The translations under genes and the position numbers were made by a program. From positions 1,592,899 through 1,656,898 of the forward strand of contig CAADRB010000015.1 of assembly GCA_900708905.1 (NCBI GenBank): 64,000 nucleotides of DNA, written 5' to 3'. Shown piece after piece: positions 42,801 through 50,998 of this stretch; within the stretch, counting starts at the first letter, position 1; every line of letters starts with the position of its first letter. The notes beneath the pieces were generated by a model. The model worked only from the letters and a program-made list of their open reading frames with translations, was not told where the DNA came from and did not search any database. Source of the DNA: Hymenolepis diminuta. Its lineage: Eukaryota > Platyhelminthes > Cestoda > Cyclophyllidea > Hymenolepididae.

Positions 42801-44613
42801 CAGTTCCCTATGTCACTTCCTAGGTCACTGCCCATACTATTACGTGCAAGTATTACATCAGTCAGGTGAAAGTAAGACAAGTCCGAAGCATTTTGAGGGA
42901 AATCACTCTTCAACAATTTCACATCCGACGGAAAACTAGAACCCTGGAACCATTTGTTGACAGATTTATCTATTATAACTCTTTTGACCAATACTAAAAG
43001 GAACGGTTGATCAGGCCGCTCAAAGAATGTGACCTCCAACTTAGCGGACGTGCCCATTGATCATCCTACTATTGGCCCAAGCAACATTATGGAAGTATTC
43101 TTCGGAGAAGTAACCTGAAGGTTATTTTTTTCGAAAACCCACTGGTAAAATAATTAAGAAGGATAATATGAACTAATAATCGCCCTTAGAATAATGATAT
43201 ACTTTAAACGATGGAGAAAAAGGGGTATAGATTCTAATTTTCAATATACAAAACTGTGTGAGATGATTTGTTCTCAAAGGCGCATAATGGTCCTTAAAAT
43301 ATGAAGTGTGGCAGTTCAATGTTTTAGAGCTTGCTCAAAATAATACCTTCAATTTCATCGAAGATAACTTCAATTCGAATTTTTATTGAAAGAATAAGAC
43401 AAAATTTTGCTTTGACATTGTTTGTTATACATACATTTCATCTGATACGTCACATTCTATCAGTTCACACATTTAAGGTTATTGAATAATCTTTTCAGAA
43501 ATATAAAAATTCAAAAAGAAATAACAAATTCCCCTACTACGTTATAAAAATTTTTCAGCTAAAGTACCACCATTAATTGAAAAATATACGTCCTTCGAGT
43601 AACTGAGATAAAAGATTCGATGAACTGCAAAACTGGAAGATATATTGAATAAAAGGGAAAATGCTATTTTCTCAAGTAATGTGAGGATATGGTTCCAGAT
43701 AAGCAAGTTTCGGCAAGTTAAACCGTGATTTGAAAATTCTACTCTTCAATGCTGTAAGGTCAGTCAAAAAACTATTTCAGAATAAAGATTAAGTTTAAAG
43801 AAAGAGTGTGAAAATAAGGGAAAAGCATAAAAATGCGTTGTTAGAAAAAATAAACGCTAAATTCAAAAGATGAAAAAGTAAAAATAATGATGTCCTTAAA
43901 CTTACGTTTCACGTTTGAACTGTAGAGAATGAACGATATCAGGAGGTTTTTGACGGATATTCCAAAGATGAACAACATCATCTGCACAGATGGATATCAA
44001 TCCACCCTGAATAAGATGAAGTAATAATTTAACAGGTATTATATGTAAATAATGAAAAATAATTATGCAATATATGCAACAAAATTTAATGTACAAAAAG
44101 AAATAGGATTATTTATGAAAAATTGTATAAATTACTTCATTGACGAGGAATATTAGCTGAAGGACAGCAGCGGGATTAGGATGATCAAGGTGAAATTCGA
44201 CACCAGGTCTTCCCAACCTGTAATTAATAATTGATTAAAATGGATTCAGAATCATAAAATGAATGTCTACATTTGCAACGAAAATTTAATGAACTAATTA
44301 AAGTTACATAATACTAATCAAAATTGCTCACAGTTTTATACATCCGTTTTTTGTACCGATGGCAAGAATCCGTTGAACAGGATCAAATGCCATGCATGAT
44401 GGTTGGTAAGGAAATCCGTGTTTCACAATCTAAAGAAATTTGCGCATAAATGTTAATATTGGAACATACAGTGCCTAATTGAAAATGATCACTTTTCAAT
44501 ATTTCCTTGATATCTAATCCAGACCTCTGATTACTTCCGGAAACGGAGGCAGCTAAATTCCACGCACGAAGCCCATCGATAACCTTGAGTAACTTCTTTG
44601 ATTTTGACGTCAT
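690..44613 (-). CDS. STXBP5: Tomosyn (syntaxin-binding protein 5) homologue, N-terminal half, spliced
   Basis: Tomosyns are large cytosolic proteins with two WD40 beta-propellers and a C-terminal R-SNARE-like motif. They bind syntaxin and SNAP-25 and restrain vesicle priming. Eleven exons join in consistent phase (44470-44613, 44332-44429, 44136-44217, 43906-44006, 27956-28090, 23342-23489, 16621-16744, 14976-15057, 11155-11339, 8581-8653, 6626-6951) to give 1498 nt, or 499 codons plus one base; a twelfth at 690-841 is tentative. Diagnostic strings are KVIDGL near the N-terminus, [58 protein letters not shown], and [15 protein letters not shown]. The [11 protein letters not shown] and GYVINWN segments fit tomosyn better than its relative Lgl/LLGL. 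The second propeller and SNARE motif must lie beyond the left edge. Introns 1-3 are 40, 114 and 129 bp; intron 4 is 15.8 kb. Family assignment is firm; orthology within the tomosyn/Lgl superfamily is slightly less so. Confidence 0.93.
2335..2632 (+). repeat. Dispersed repeat, family C, copy 1
   Basis: It shares an ordered set of landmarks with 35553-35830: caataggatgca, agctttgattt, a gcattc block, and tgtatctga followed by tgaagattt or ggagattt. Identity between landmarks is low, so this is an old element of unknown class. Confidence 0.5.
3018..3101 (+). repeat. 80-bp direct repeat, left copy
   Basis: It reads ggagttcttttagatttata and continues through gatcaaaggaaac to tttttaaccttaacc. The same order recurs at 3448-3531 with roughly 85 percent identity. 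The two copies flank about 345 bp. Confidence 0.7.
3448..3531 (+). repeat. 80-bp direct repeat, right copy
   Basis: This is the partner of 3018-3101: ggagttcttgtaaatttata, then gatcaaaggaaaccc, then tttttaaccttaacc. The pair may be a local duplication or the ends of a small decayed element. Confidence 0.7.
4100..4100. other. Ambiguous base
   Basis: A single n interrupts otherwise continuous sequence in noncoding DNA. It marks an unresolved assembly position and affects no gene model. Confidence 0.99.
6626..6951 (-). CDS. STXBP5: Tomosyn exon 11 (residues 391-499)
   Basis: It encodes [19 protein letters not shown], then [18 protein letters not shown], a Ser/Asn-rich insert, [10 protein letters not shown], and [16 protein letters not shown]. 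The last string is the hallmark of the tomosyn/Lgl superfamily. The acceptor is tttccag, the donor gtgagt in phase 1. Confidence 0.96.
7125..7245 (+). repeat. Short dispersed repeat, family D, copy 1
   Basis: It holds the ordered pieces ttaaccagt.cggttggcca, gatgtgcatcgatgaacat, ctcctaacttgccagacgt, and ac.aacc. The same order appears at about 10060-10185. Degraded relatives appear near 4380-4500, 11555-11645 and 60100-60170. Confidence 0.5.
7945..8241 (+). mobile_element. Possible LINE reverse-transcriptase C-terminal remnant
   Basis: A 98-codon open frame contains [20 protein letters not shown] followed by NQLPD and SKSLSTSKL. This resembles the C-terminal tail of non-LTR retrotransposon ORF2 proteins (R-x-x-x-F-S-x(6)-W/F-N-x-L-P-x-x-V). 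No RT catalytic motifs or 3' tail are seen nearby. The call rests on one weak motif and could be chance. Confidence 0.28.
8581..8653 (-). CDS. STXBP5: Tomosyn exon 10 (residues 367-390), micro-exon
   Basis: This 73-nt exon is too short for ORF listing. It was found by searching for the missing family block xEPYAVVVLLEKDLVxIDL. It encodes [20 protein letters not shown] then LLSN. Acceptor cattgtag and donor gtgagt give the phases required by exons 9 and 11. Confidence 0.93.
8654..11154. other. Tomosyn intron 9
   Basis: No coding signal was found. A family D repeat copy lies at about 10060-10185 and a few purine-rich runs at 9586-9610. ORFs here lack any family resemblance. Confidence 0.7.
10060..10185 (+). 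repeat. Short dispersed repeat, family D, copy 2
   Basis: It reads cctccctcccatgttgac, taatccagttggccaacc, ggatgggcaccgataagcat, and gcctaacttttcagacgtaa, collinear with 7125-7245 at roughly two-thirds identity. Confidence 0.5.
11155..11339 (-). CDS. STXBP5: Tomosyn exon 9 (residues 305-366)
   Basis: It encodes [33 protein letters not shown], and [14 protein letters not shown], matching FIIxSGG...LTxMHGK..xVLEMDxxIVxFLTLCETPY. A roughly 8-residue acidic loop (VIDGDEDEF) is added relative to vertebrate tomosyns. The donor gtcagt in phase 1 joins correctly to exon 10. Confidence 0.94.
11340..14975. other. Tomosyn intron 8
   Basis: No exon was recognised. Dispersed family A sequence is present at about 12995-13130 and, more completely, at 13745-14105. 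Confidence 0.7.
13745..14105 (+). repeat. Dispersed repeat, family A
   Basis: This is one of the better copies of a roughly 350-bp family. It has the landmarks aagctctaaatatcgtggac, aataattggttga, ctccagaattcgaataaagt, aagactt, tggactcatttgctgtccca, taattaaaa, and ggaataacagtaat. The same landmarks recur in order at 22610-22930, 26855-27170, 29315-29580, 52440-52700 and 53700-54030. Confidence 0.6.
14976..15057 (-). CDS. STXBP5: Tomosyn exon 8 (residues 278-304)
   Basis: This short 82-nt exon encodes [20 protein letters not shown] and WLPSKN. It corresponds to the variable link between the PHG blade and the GEPFIIxSGG blade. It is placed by phase continuity on both sides (G|CT before, GG|A after), with acceptor ttttatag and donor gtgagt. 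Confidence 0.85.
15058..16620. other. Tomosyn intron 7
   Basis: AT-rich noncoding DNA; no gene, RNA or clear repeat copy was recognised in it. Confidence 0.7.
16621..16744 (-). CDS. STXBP5: Tomosyn exon 7 (residues 237-277)
   Basis: It encodes [20 protein letters not shown], then [15 protein letters not shown] and VICPHG, the xSxxWHxEGKxFxxxHSDGxxxxW...PHG block. It is easily missed because another frame is open through the same DNA. The acceptor is tttcttag, the donor gtaaga. Confidence 0.94.
18065..18082 (+). repeat. (AT)9 microsatellite
   Basis: Nine perfect AT units within intron 6 of the tomosyn gene. Confidence 0.95.
22610..22930 (+). repeat. Dispersed repeat, family A
   Basis: It carries the landmarks actccaaaaataaaatgaag, taagaatctt, tggactctatgct, cacttgcttcccacaattat, aaattgtaaaattttttgta, and ggataacaataaataac, in the order seen at 13745-14105 and 53700-54030. 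Confidence 0.6.
23342..23489 (-). CDS. STXBP5: Tomosyn exon 6 (residues 187-236)
   Basis: It encodes [32 protein letters not shown], and [10 protein letters not shown]. KLLIGYxxGxxVLWDL is a signature of the tomosyn/Lgl first propeller. The acceptor is cctcatag; the donor gtaatc is in phase 0. Confidence 0.95.
23490..27955. other. Tomosyn intron 5
   Basis: No exon was recognised. Family A repeat sequence lies at about 24955-25160 (partial) and 26855-27170. Confidence 0.7.
26855..27170 (+). repeat. Dispersed repeat, family A
   Basis: It carries gcatgactaa, aagctctggacgttaacatg, a ctcccttccattattggact block, tttcggttcccacgttaaaa, and aattgtatattttgct followed by ggaaaataataat. Order agrees with the other copies; the middle is diverged. 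Confidence 0.5.
27956..28090 (-). CDS. STXBP5: Tomosyn exon 5 (residues 142-186)
   Basis: It has acceptor ccattttag. It encodes a WD blade with [18 protein letters not shown] and [12 protein letters not shown], matching the family's GTERGNIHIVNVESF..SGYVIxWNKAI. The donor gtaagt is chosen over an overlapping gtgtaa because only it keeps frame into exon 6. Confidence 0.95.
29315..29580 (+). repeat. Dispersed repeat, family A
   Basis: It has aagctcggaatatcatgtac, ataatctcacccatgaactt, actcaattgaagtaaaactc, cttgactccct, and a trailing tttcccatggttagg block, collinear with other family A copies. Confidence 0.5.
32085..32445 (+). repeat. Dispersed repeat, family B, copy 1
   Basis: It shares with 63265-63620 the ordered blocks attattaccca, ggaaatt.c.acaaa, gagaggggat.aaaaagat, aaattcaaattt, tcccc.gaattg or ggattg, ttttttaa.caagga, and gatatccagcaactta or gattttcagcagctta. 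An ORF over it is coincidental. Confidence 0.6.
35553..35830 (+). repeat. Dispersed repeat, family C, copy 2
   Basis: It is collinear with 2335-2632: gaacaataggatgcac, ctagctttgatttagtt, gcattcatgg, and tgtatctgatatgaagattt. Confidence 0.5.
39631..41175 (+). mobile_element. Decayed gypsy-type LTR retrotransposon, 3' pol part
   Basis: The integrase core lies at about 40430-40770. It starts with [10 protein letters not shown], then VGPI and LLVDSYS, where the first catalytic Asp (of VDSYS) is kept. The reading frame is then broken by several in-frame stops and at least two frame changes. The second catalytic Asp of the usual SDNGTQF-like motif is replaced (the copy reads SRNVTHF). The third-acid region (NPNGLDEQL) is in another frame. 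A basic C-terminal tail ([11 protein letters not shown]) ends at a stop at 41053. About 40 bp just upstream (39631-39676) and downstream (41133-41175) resemble each other (taattattta..., atatttgttaa.at.tgct) and may be LTR remnants. The element is inactive and lies inside tomosyn intron 4, in antisense. No RT or RNase H was recognised upstream, so it is truncated. Confidence 0.7.
42010..42345 (+). repeat. Dispersed repeat, family E, copy 1
   Basis: Core tcgaatattttcgg.gc, a caaagctttatctctcgtgca or taagcttcatcgctcgtgta block, ggattatc, and acgct.(g/a)cat..ggata, followed by gaagcaact.a(g)..catta. It is collinear with 51350-51712. Confidence 0.65.
42475..42503 (+). other. Perfect 11-bp hairpin followed by a T-run
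   Basis: aactgctgttc at 42475-42485 is perfectly complementary to gaacagcagtt at 42493-42503, with a 7-base loop and a TTTT immediately after. It sits about 130 bp beyond a family E repeat. It may be an element terminus or a chance hairpin; no gene is attached. Confidence 0.75.
43906..44006 (-). CDS. STXBP5: Tomosyn exon 4 (residues 109-141)
   Basis: It encodes [20 protein letters not shown] and then [13 protein letters not shown]. This is the most tomosyn-specific block in the window (xDDxxHLWNxRQK...LHSLKF). Donor gtaagt in phase 2 opens the 15.8-kb intron. Confidence 0.95.
44136..44217 (-). CDS. STXBP5: Tomosyn exon 3 (residues 81-108)
   Basis: The acceptor attacag opens it in the phase left by exon 2. 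It encodes [20 protein letters not shown] and LIFLVNE, matching the family's GRPGVE...AAVxQLxFLxNE block. The donor is gtaatt. Confidence 0.93.
44332..44429 (-). CDS. STXBP5: Tomosyn exon 2 (residues 49-80)
   Basis: It follows a 40-bp intron with acceptor tttctttag. It encodes [19 protein letters not shown] and [13 protein letters not shown], the first propeller blade entry typical of tomosyn and Lgl. It ends in phase 2 before gtgagc. Confidence 0.93.
44470..44613 (-). CDS. STXBP5: Tomosyn exon 1 (residues 1-48)
   Basis: It starts at the ATG at 44613; [15 protein letters not shown] corresponds to the family's short basic N-terminus ending in xVLDGL. The GTG just upstream in frame is not needed. 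It ends in DHFQLGT before the donor gtatgt, phase 0. An AG at 44623-44624 lies 9 nt before the ATG and could be a cis or trans acceptor, but its pyrimidine tract is poor. Confidence 0.9.
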
Positions 44614-47600
44614 CACTCCGCACTATTTGCAGACCCAACCTAACACTCTTCTCATATCTGACGACGGAATGTTTAAAAGAGCCGGTAATATCTAAAGGCC
44701 GAAATGATATTTTAAACACATCAGTCAGGTTGAATTTTGTTAAATTTAAAAAGATATTAATAGAATCCCAAAATATTACTCACTTACTCGTTTCATCAAT
44801 TATTTCGATCTTGATTTTCATATGGTAATTAAATAGGCATTACAAATTGCATCAAAGGATTTTTGAAATTACCTGAAATGAATTTAAATTCTTTCTTCAT
44901 TTACTTATAAGAAAATAAATCATGCATTGAGCTTTAACCTAGGGTAATTTTTTGGAACTTTTGTAATTACTTCTCTAATACATCTTCACATTATTTTGAT
45001 TCATATCTTGTTTAAGAACTGAAATAAACCTCCATAAACTTATTGTTAACATTTAATAGTGCAATCCGTTTCTCTATTAAGTATTGAGAAATTTAGTAAC
45101 AAAACGACCTCTATTAAATGACCAAAAAAGGATTTGTTAATTTGTTCGATTATGATTATTGATGTCCTGTTATATCAAGCTGTTTTGGCACTTTTGGTTT
45201 TACTTGATCAGCTTTCTCAATTAATCTTTCATTATTGCTGGACATTTGAATTTATCTTTTATGTTGATTGGGCTTTTTTATAGCGACTGATAGTATATTC
45301 GAATTCATTTGCTTCATATATTTTGAAATATGTTAAGTAATGCTAATTGCTCTTAAAATCCATAAATGAAATGATGTAACAAAAGTCGACTTCAGCAGCA
45401 AATTTCTGAGTATCGGAAATTAATATTAATCTTTACATAATAAAACTTTGCCCATCAACGTAGAATATCAAACATTATCTATAAAAATACAAGCATCGGC
45501 ATTATTTAATATGATTAACGATATACCGACATTACTCTTAACTAGGTACACATTTGTAAAAAATAATCCCACTTGTTCAGATTTTTCAATTCTCTTTCAT
45601 TAGTAGTACTTTTATTATTAAATAATATTACTAGTATCAGATAGGTGTTATTTGCAACATAAATCCCCATATCATTATTATATATTAGATACAGAATTAA
45701 TTGCGAATTTATTTGGTAACTTTTATGAACTGATAAACAAAACTGCTTCTCGAAATTTGGGACAGATTATTATTGAATATCAGATATAACCAGTCAGATA
45801 TTTCAGTATCTTTTACTCTTTAAAATTCAAATCTCTATTACGTTATTGACAAGACTCAGTGTAAGCCATTTGAAAATTGAATTGTATTTTGGTTATATTA
45901 AAATATTATATACTCTTAAGTGTCTCCAATAACAGTCAAATAATATATTTAATTTCTTCTTTAACAAATTTTAGAAAATGATAAAGGTGCATTGATGTAT
46001 GCATTTAAAATGTGCAGTTGAAGGTTGCACTCTACGAAAAACACGTATGAACGTTTACAACGAAAAATCACTAAAAATATATCTGTAGGGGTTTGAATCA
46101 TATTTTCGAAAATCCTACAAAGTGATTCATGAATGAGGAATCGACCAAATTATAGCGTATGCCATCAAATGAGCACATTAGAGAAATCTTTAACTTTGCA
46201 GACGCTTTCAAATTAATCGAAAAATTAAGAATAAACATTTAATCTCTCATTATGATTTGACACCAATCAAGTTCAATCAAGATGCTTCCGGGCAGTAATA
46301 GTTTCCTGCGTTGGTATTTCTTTTATGTTCATAAAAATTTAAAGTAGTGCTAACCCCAACAGTAAGGGCCTACTAAAATAAGCTTAAATCTATTTCATAA
46401 TAAAACTAATGGTTTTTCTAAAGCTCTTCCAAAAGTGTGAAGATCAAGATTCGCGTTGGGCTTTTGGTGCATTGGAAAGTCGCAAAGGTATGAGAAAAAG
46501 AGAGCGAGGTAGAAGGAGTTTATATGATTATTTGATAACAATATTTAGTTTATGTGCAAACACTTTCTTTGTACGGCATTATATCTGGTCGTCGGTCTGT
46601 GATTGGCTACTCTGTGCTACTCTATGTGCAAACTCAGTTCTCCTGTGAAGGAGACTATTGAGGTTAGCCAGATTTTCCTCGGTCGGAACCGCCAGTCGTT
46701 AATTCACATATGATATTGCTAGTAGTAATTATTTTCTTTTATTTAGCTGCAAATTTTGTTGCTTAAGATTCCTTTATATAAGTTCCTTCGTTTACTAAAT
46801 GCAACTAACTTGTTCATTATCGATAATCAGTAACAAGAAAAGGTAGATAGTTTGTAGGGAAAGCTACTAAAGCTGACGGCTGAAAACAACAATCGACAGT
46901 TCCAGGAGTAGAACACAAAAGTGGTTTAGACCGAAGTTTTATTGGACAAACCACAATGAAGATTCGAAGGACTAAGTGTTATAACGTAATAAACTAGAAG
47001 TCCCGGTAGTAACCTCGCAGAACCAACAACCTAGAAAACTCGTAATGTAGCAACTTAGCACAGAAGCCAATAATCCACGGCAGAGAACAAGACACGTTAT
47101 AGTCAACACGCGTGAAATTAATGAAACTCACCATCAATCGGTATCGATTTAAACAAATAGGCTTAATTGTCAAGCTTCTTTTACCGGTAGAGAAATAAAG
47201 AAAGAAATTACATTTTTATTTATAGAAGAAATATTGGGAGTGGGGGAAAATAATTATTACTTCTTCTAACAGTAAGAGAGTGAGTTATGAGGAGGAGTGG
47301 GAGAAGAAACGTGAGAGTCAGTAACTGTTTGATTGGTATAAAGGGGATTTTATATAATTTAAGGAAAATGGGTAGAAGTAGAACAAAGAGATGGAAATGG
47401 TTTCGACAAAGCTGTGGGGAAGTGAGGTCATCACATGGATAAGGAACTCATTCGAGGTCTGCTTTAGTAGCTTATCTCGCTAATTAAATAGAAAATCTGA
47501 CCATTTTTGTGGACAAAATAGCTTTTTTCTTTGTGATTAATCAACTATGTGCATACAATAATATCCTATGAAAGATTTGGCTTTCGCTTGTGCATAAGCG

Positions 47601-48263
47601 AGTCTGAAAGAATAGGAATTTGGCTAAATTTTATTCGGTTAAACAAAATGACAGTTTAATCGAATTGTATCATTATATGGTACTGGGTGTCACAATCTAT
47701 TAATTTTAATAATTTGACTTTATTATTTTTTTAAGAACAATTTTTAGCTGATTTGTCCCTGAATTCGTTTGTGTGGCTTGTGTTTGTGAGGCTATTTCAT
47801 GTAAGACCAGCCAACGCTCAACAGGAGGAAATTTTTAGATTGGGAGAGTTTATTCTACAATTAGTTGTATAGCAAAACACAGATTGTAGGGAGGGGATGT
47901 TCTGGGATTAGCTAGGGTACAGTTATGGTTCGAGTTGCACGCGTAGACTGACAGAGATGATGGAGGTTGAGGAGGGGAGAAGCACGTCAAGCTGCCCTAG
48001 CAAGCCTGTTTCTAGCCTGTCTTAGTCATTCAGGCCTTTTTTCTCCTCTTCGCAGATTGGCGTGACTCTCATTGGCTGTTCCTGTGTCGCCGTCATTGGT
48101 CCAATGCATAAAGTGGCTTGTGATATGTATATGAATGAAAAAGAAAGATGATAGGTTATTTTGTATTCCGCTTGCTGTGATGTTCGCATATGTGATTAAT
48201 GAATTTGATTGAAGCGGCTTCTGATTCGTCTTTATCTCTCGCAAAGGAGAGGAAAACTGATGA

Positions 48264-49116
48264 CCCTCCAACTGGCCACTTCTATATGTGCACCACATTA
48301 TCTACCGCAAACTTACTGGCAAAATCAGATTGGAAAAAGAATCACACTCTAACTTTGCTATAGCCAGCAGAGGTCTATCAACACCTGGCAATTAGAAGTG
48401 ATTGACTGGCGATAATATCTCCACTACAGTGACCACAGGCGGTCTCACTGTGTGCTTGCGTGTTTGTACATAGATGGCTAAACAGATGTCGATCATCACG
48501 CAGAAACATCGACAACGAGACATGACTGACGTCTAACAAAGAAATATAATATAAACCTAATTTACTAATTAATAAACTGGGGTGGCATGCCTGCCACCTC
48601 CAAACTGATCTGGTGGCGTGGGTGACTTGATTTATTCCACCTATGCTACCTATTCGATCTCTCACGTTATTACAAAATTAAAATTTCCTTCTGCCAAACA
48701 GAAGCAGATTATTACAAATTACTGTTGACAATCAGCACGCCATTGACAATGCCAAGCAGCGTATATCTGACCTAATTTCATCTGGAACTAAATTGCGATC
48801 AAATCATTTCATGTTTCTGGTTCAAAATGACCTCATACTTGAGCCTTACAAATCTTTAAAGTCCAAGCTACTTGAAACTGCAAAAGAGAGGTCATCCTAT
48901 AGGCATATTGACAAAGATTTATTTATCTGGGAATACAAACTCCATTTTGCTTTTATCACTCTTCACCTTACTGAGAAAAAGGGGTTGAACAAGTTTCTAA
49001 AATTTTGGAAACTTTTAAAGAATCTGTGGCTGTCTGCTGTGTCACTTATTATTACCGTTCGCGATTTGAAGGTAATGCAGGAGAAGTCAAAGTGTTCTCA
49101 CGTCCTATGTTTAACA
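48264..49116 (+). pseudogene. ASCC1: ASCC1-like locus (KH plus partial 2H-phosphoesterase), decayed or very divergent
   Basis: ASCC1 is a subunit of the ASC-1 coactivator/ALKBH3 repair complex, with a KH domain and an AKAP7-like 2H-phosphoesterase domain. Two blocks fit it in order. Block A (48264-48392) reads PLLYVHHIIYRKLTGKIRLE then KESHSNFAIA, matching the first half of the KH domain, where the GxxG loop is replaced by YRKL. Block B (about 48702-49116) has a good acceptor (tttccttctgccaaacag) and donor (gtaagt). It contains LLQITVDNQHAIDNAKQRI, NHFMFLVQND, DKDLF, YKLHFAFITLHLTE, and VRDLKVM, matching the KH end and phosphoesterase start. Two stops directly precede block A, a TAG ends it, no donor there matches the phase of block B, and the HxT motif reads HFA. 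The C-terminal half was not found. It is most likely a pseudogene; a divergent gene cannot be excluded. Confidence 0.45.
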
Positions 49117-50536
49117 GTAAGTCATATCCTTTATTTATCTATTATTTTGTGAATGTTTTTCATAAGTACTATTTAAACTTTAAACATTAGAGTTAACGTT
49201 TTCTTATGAAATTAAGGTCTTAATTATTTTTTTTCCAATTTTGCTCGATTTCCGTATTTTTGGTGACTTTAAGAAGTGCATTTCAATGTCATTGGCATCT
49301 CAATATTTTTAACCAAACTAATTTCTCACAACTTATATAAATCCTCACGAATGGAGATGACTGTCAATCCGTTTCATTGTTCGATCATCGGACCCTTATC
49401 GGATTTTGCATTTGTAATTTAAGTGTAAACTGCGCACGGTAACTCATGCCTGCCTGTCTCCATATACAATGTGCGCCTACCGATTCATACCTTTTCCTCA
49501 GCTGTCAATGTATAAAGAACATGAAATCGGTTAACCGTCTTTTTGTACCTTATTTTGTCAGCTCTTACAATCCAGATTATCCTCGGTCAGTACTGATGTC
49601 CTCTCTCTTTCCTTTCTATTTCTTCCTCTTTTCCCCTCTCATTAATTAATTCATTCCTAATTGGTTCAATAAACCTGTGTTCCTACTTAACTCTTCGTCT
49701 TCTTAATCGTTAATTGTATCCAATTAACTTTAGGTAAATCATTAGTTTTATGAGAGGATCTTTAGCCCAGTTAGGTAGCTTTATTTGGGATTAGAGATAG
49801 GTTGTCTTAGTTATACAGTTTATTCGGAGTCCTATAGGATTTTTTCATTCGAAGTTTTCACCTTGTTACTGAGGCATTTTATTCAGAGCAGGTAATTTCC
49901 CTATACTTTTAATGACCTACTAACCAGTAAACTCCTTTGACTCTCGTTCGAAATCCCTTTAAACTGAACTACCTTTTCCTTTTCTGATGCTTAGATATTT
50001 CCCTCGAGCAAACTTGCAAATTTTTATTTAGTTATTGAAAAAAATTGCTTATTGTGCTCTCTAACGACATGGCTACCATATTTGCAGGAGACTTATTTCA
50101 CTTGGAGTAAGAAGAGGAGTTATTGAGATGCAAATTGAATGATAGCTTAAAGAATAACATCGGTAGAGAAAGAGATCGTTGGTTTATTGAATGAATTAAG
50201 GCAATACAGGATCGAGATTTGGGTCTAGTTAATTTAATTGACGTCATTGTTGGGTGTGCTTGCAAGGTGCCAGATAAGATCAAGTTGGTTCTATTAGAAT
50301 ATATGGTTTTAGTGTTGTTAAAAGGGGTGTAAGGCAGTTAGATCAAACTGACTCGTGACCGAATTTCTACTCCAGTGGAAAGTAGATGATAAAATATTTC
50401 TTCAATATATAGTCTTCAGTTCTCTTATTTCTATTCTAATCTATTCTTATTATTTAGGTCCATCCCGAGGGTGACTACGGACGTCTATAGGAAATAGCCA
50501 ATGGACAAGCTGATACCTACTGAACGCACAGTTTAA

Positions 50537-50754
50537 TCAGTTGTTTGGCATCAAAGAGTCTCCGTTGTATGTGATGACGTTCAGTCCTACTTGTGAGACG
50601 AAGTTACCGCTCAAGACAATTGTGGGAGTCCAAGAGGCATGTAGAGCTTGACGTATTGGGGTTGGGACGATCCTGACTCCCCTGAACCGTTTATTAGTGT
50701 CTTTTCGATAGGTGTCAGCAAGTGCTTTGACCATTTTCAGTAGACGTTCGTAGT
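50537..50754 (-). CDS. Unidentified exon-like ORF
   Basis: After an acceptor-like attcacatag (AG at 50755-50756) there are 71 codons then a stop. They include YERLLKMVKALADTYRK, RFRGVRIVPTPIRQALHASW, TPTIVLSGNFVSQVGLNVIT, and YNGDSLMPNN. Composition is protein-like and unlike surrounding intronic ORFs. The same frame stays open further upstream after one stop (RTLMSSANGICQQSG), suggesting either a broken gene or a second exon. I do not recognise the family. It lies about 190 bp beyond the MED18 poly(A) signal, on the same strand. Confidence 0.33.
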
Positions 50755-50943
50755 CTATGTGAATTCAGTGTCTACCACTTTGCTGACAAATCCCATTAGC
50801 AGAGCTCATTAGGGTCCTCTCAAAGTGAATTATGATAAATATATACTGTTAAATACCGCTCAATCCACCTGATTATTACCTGAAAGCTCTATGCATTATT
50901 AACCAGAACTAAGAACAAAAGATCGTTTTATTCTATACACTTT

Positions 50944-50949
50944 TTTATT
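50944..50949 (-). terminator. MED18 poly(A) signal AATAAA
   Basis: A canonical AATAAA on the minus strand lies about 50 nt past the MED18 stop, in an AT-rich context. It suits the 3' end of that mRNA. Confidence 0.6.
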
Positions 50950-50998
50950 TATAAAAGGTCACAGCAAAGTTCAGTTCAGATTATACACAGCTCGAGAT

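Larger units (their letters stand above)
28091..43905. other. Tomosyn intron 4 (15.8 kb)
   Basis: This giant intron holds most of the window's mobile-element debris: family A at 29315-29580, family B at about 32085-32445, family C at 35553-35830, a broken gypsy-type retrotransposon at 39631-41175, family E at about 42010-42345, and a perfect hairpin at 42475-42503. A GC-richer patch with a 10-C run lies at about 33390-33560. No host exon was recognised. Confidence 0.7.
44614..50998. other. Spacer between tomosyn and MED18
   Basis: The spacer is 6.4 kb. It contains the plus-strand ASCC1-like locus at 48264-49116 and an unidentified minus-strand exon-like ORF at 50537-50754. The rest is AT-rich; 44880-46400 shows nothing recognisable, and 47880-48250 is somewhat GC-richer. 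The tomosyn promoter should lie at the left end but no core motif can be pinned down. Confidence 0.6.

Noticed and set aside
42797..43057. 86-codon minus ORF in tomosyn intron 4
   Set aside because: Reads somewhat protein-like but shows no recognised motif and fits no missing tomosyn block.
44531..44719. 62-codon minus ORF overlapping tomosyn exon 1
   Set aside because: It is in a different frame from exon 1, which has clear family identity; this is a shadow frame.
46409..46648. 79-codon plus ORF
   Set aside because: Low-complexity, no motif, no splice partners; probably chance.
47880..48000. Possible tRNA B-box (ggttcgagttgc)
   Set aside because: No A-box, anticodon stem or acceptor stem can be folded around it.
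48378..48665. 95-codon minus ORF beside the ASCC1-like blocks
   Set aside because: No family resemblance, no splice or start context; it is opposite the ASCC1-like locus.
49005..49190. Frame +3 continuation (VAVCCVTYYYRSRFEGN) first taken as ASCC1 after a frameshift
   Set aside because: The original frame itself continues to match (VRDLKVM...VLCLTV) up to the gtaagt donor, so no frameshift is needed.
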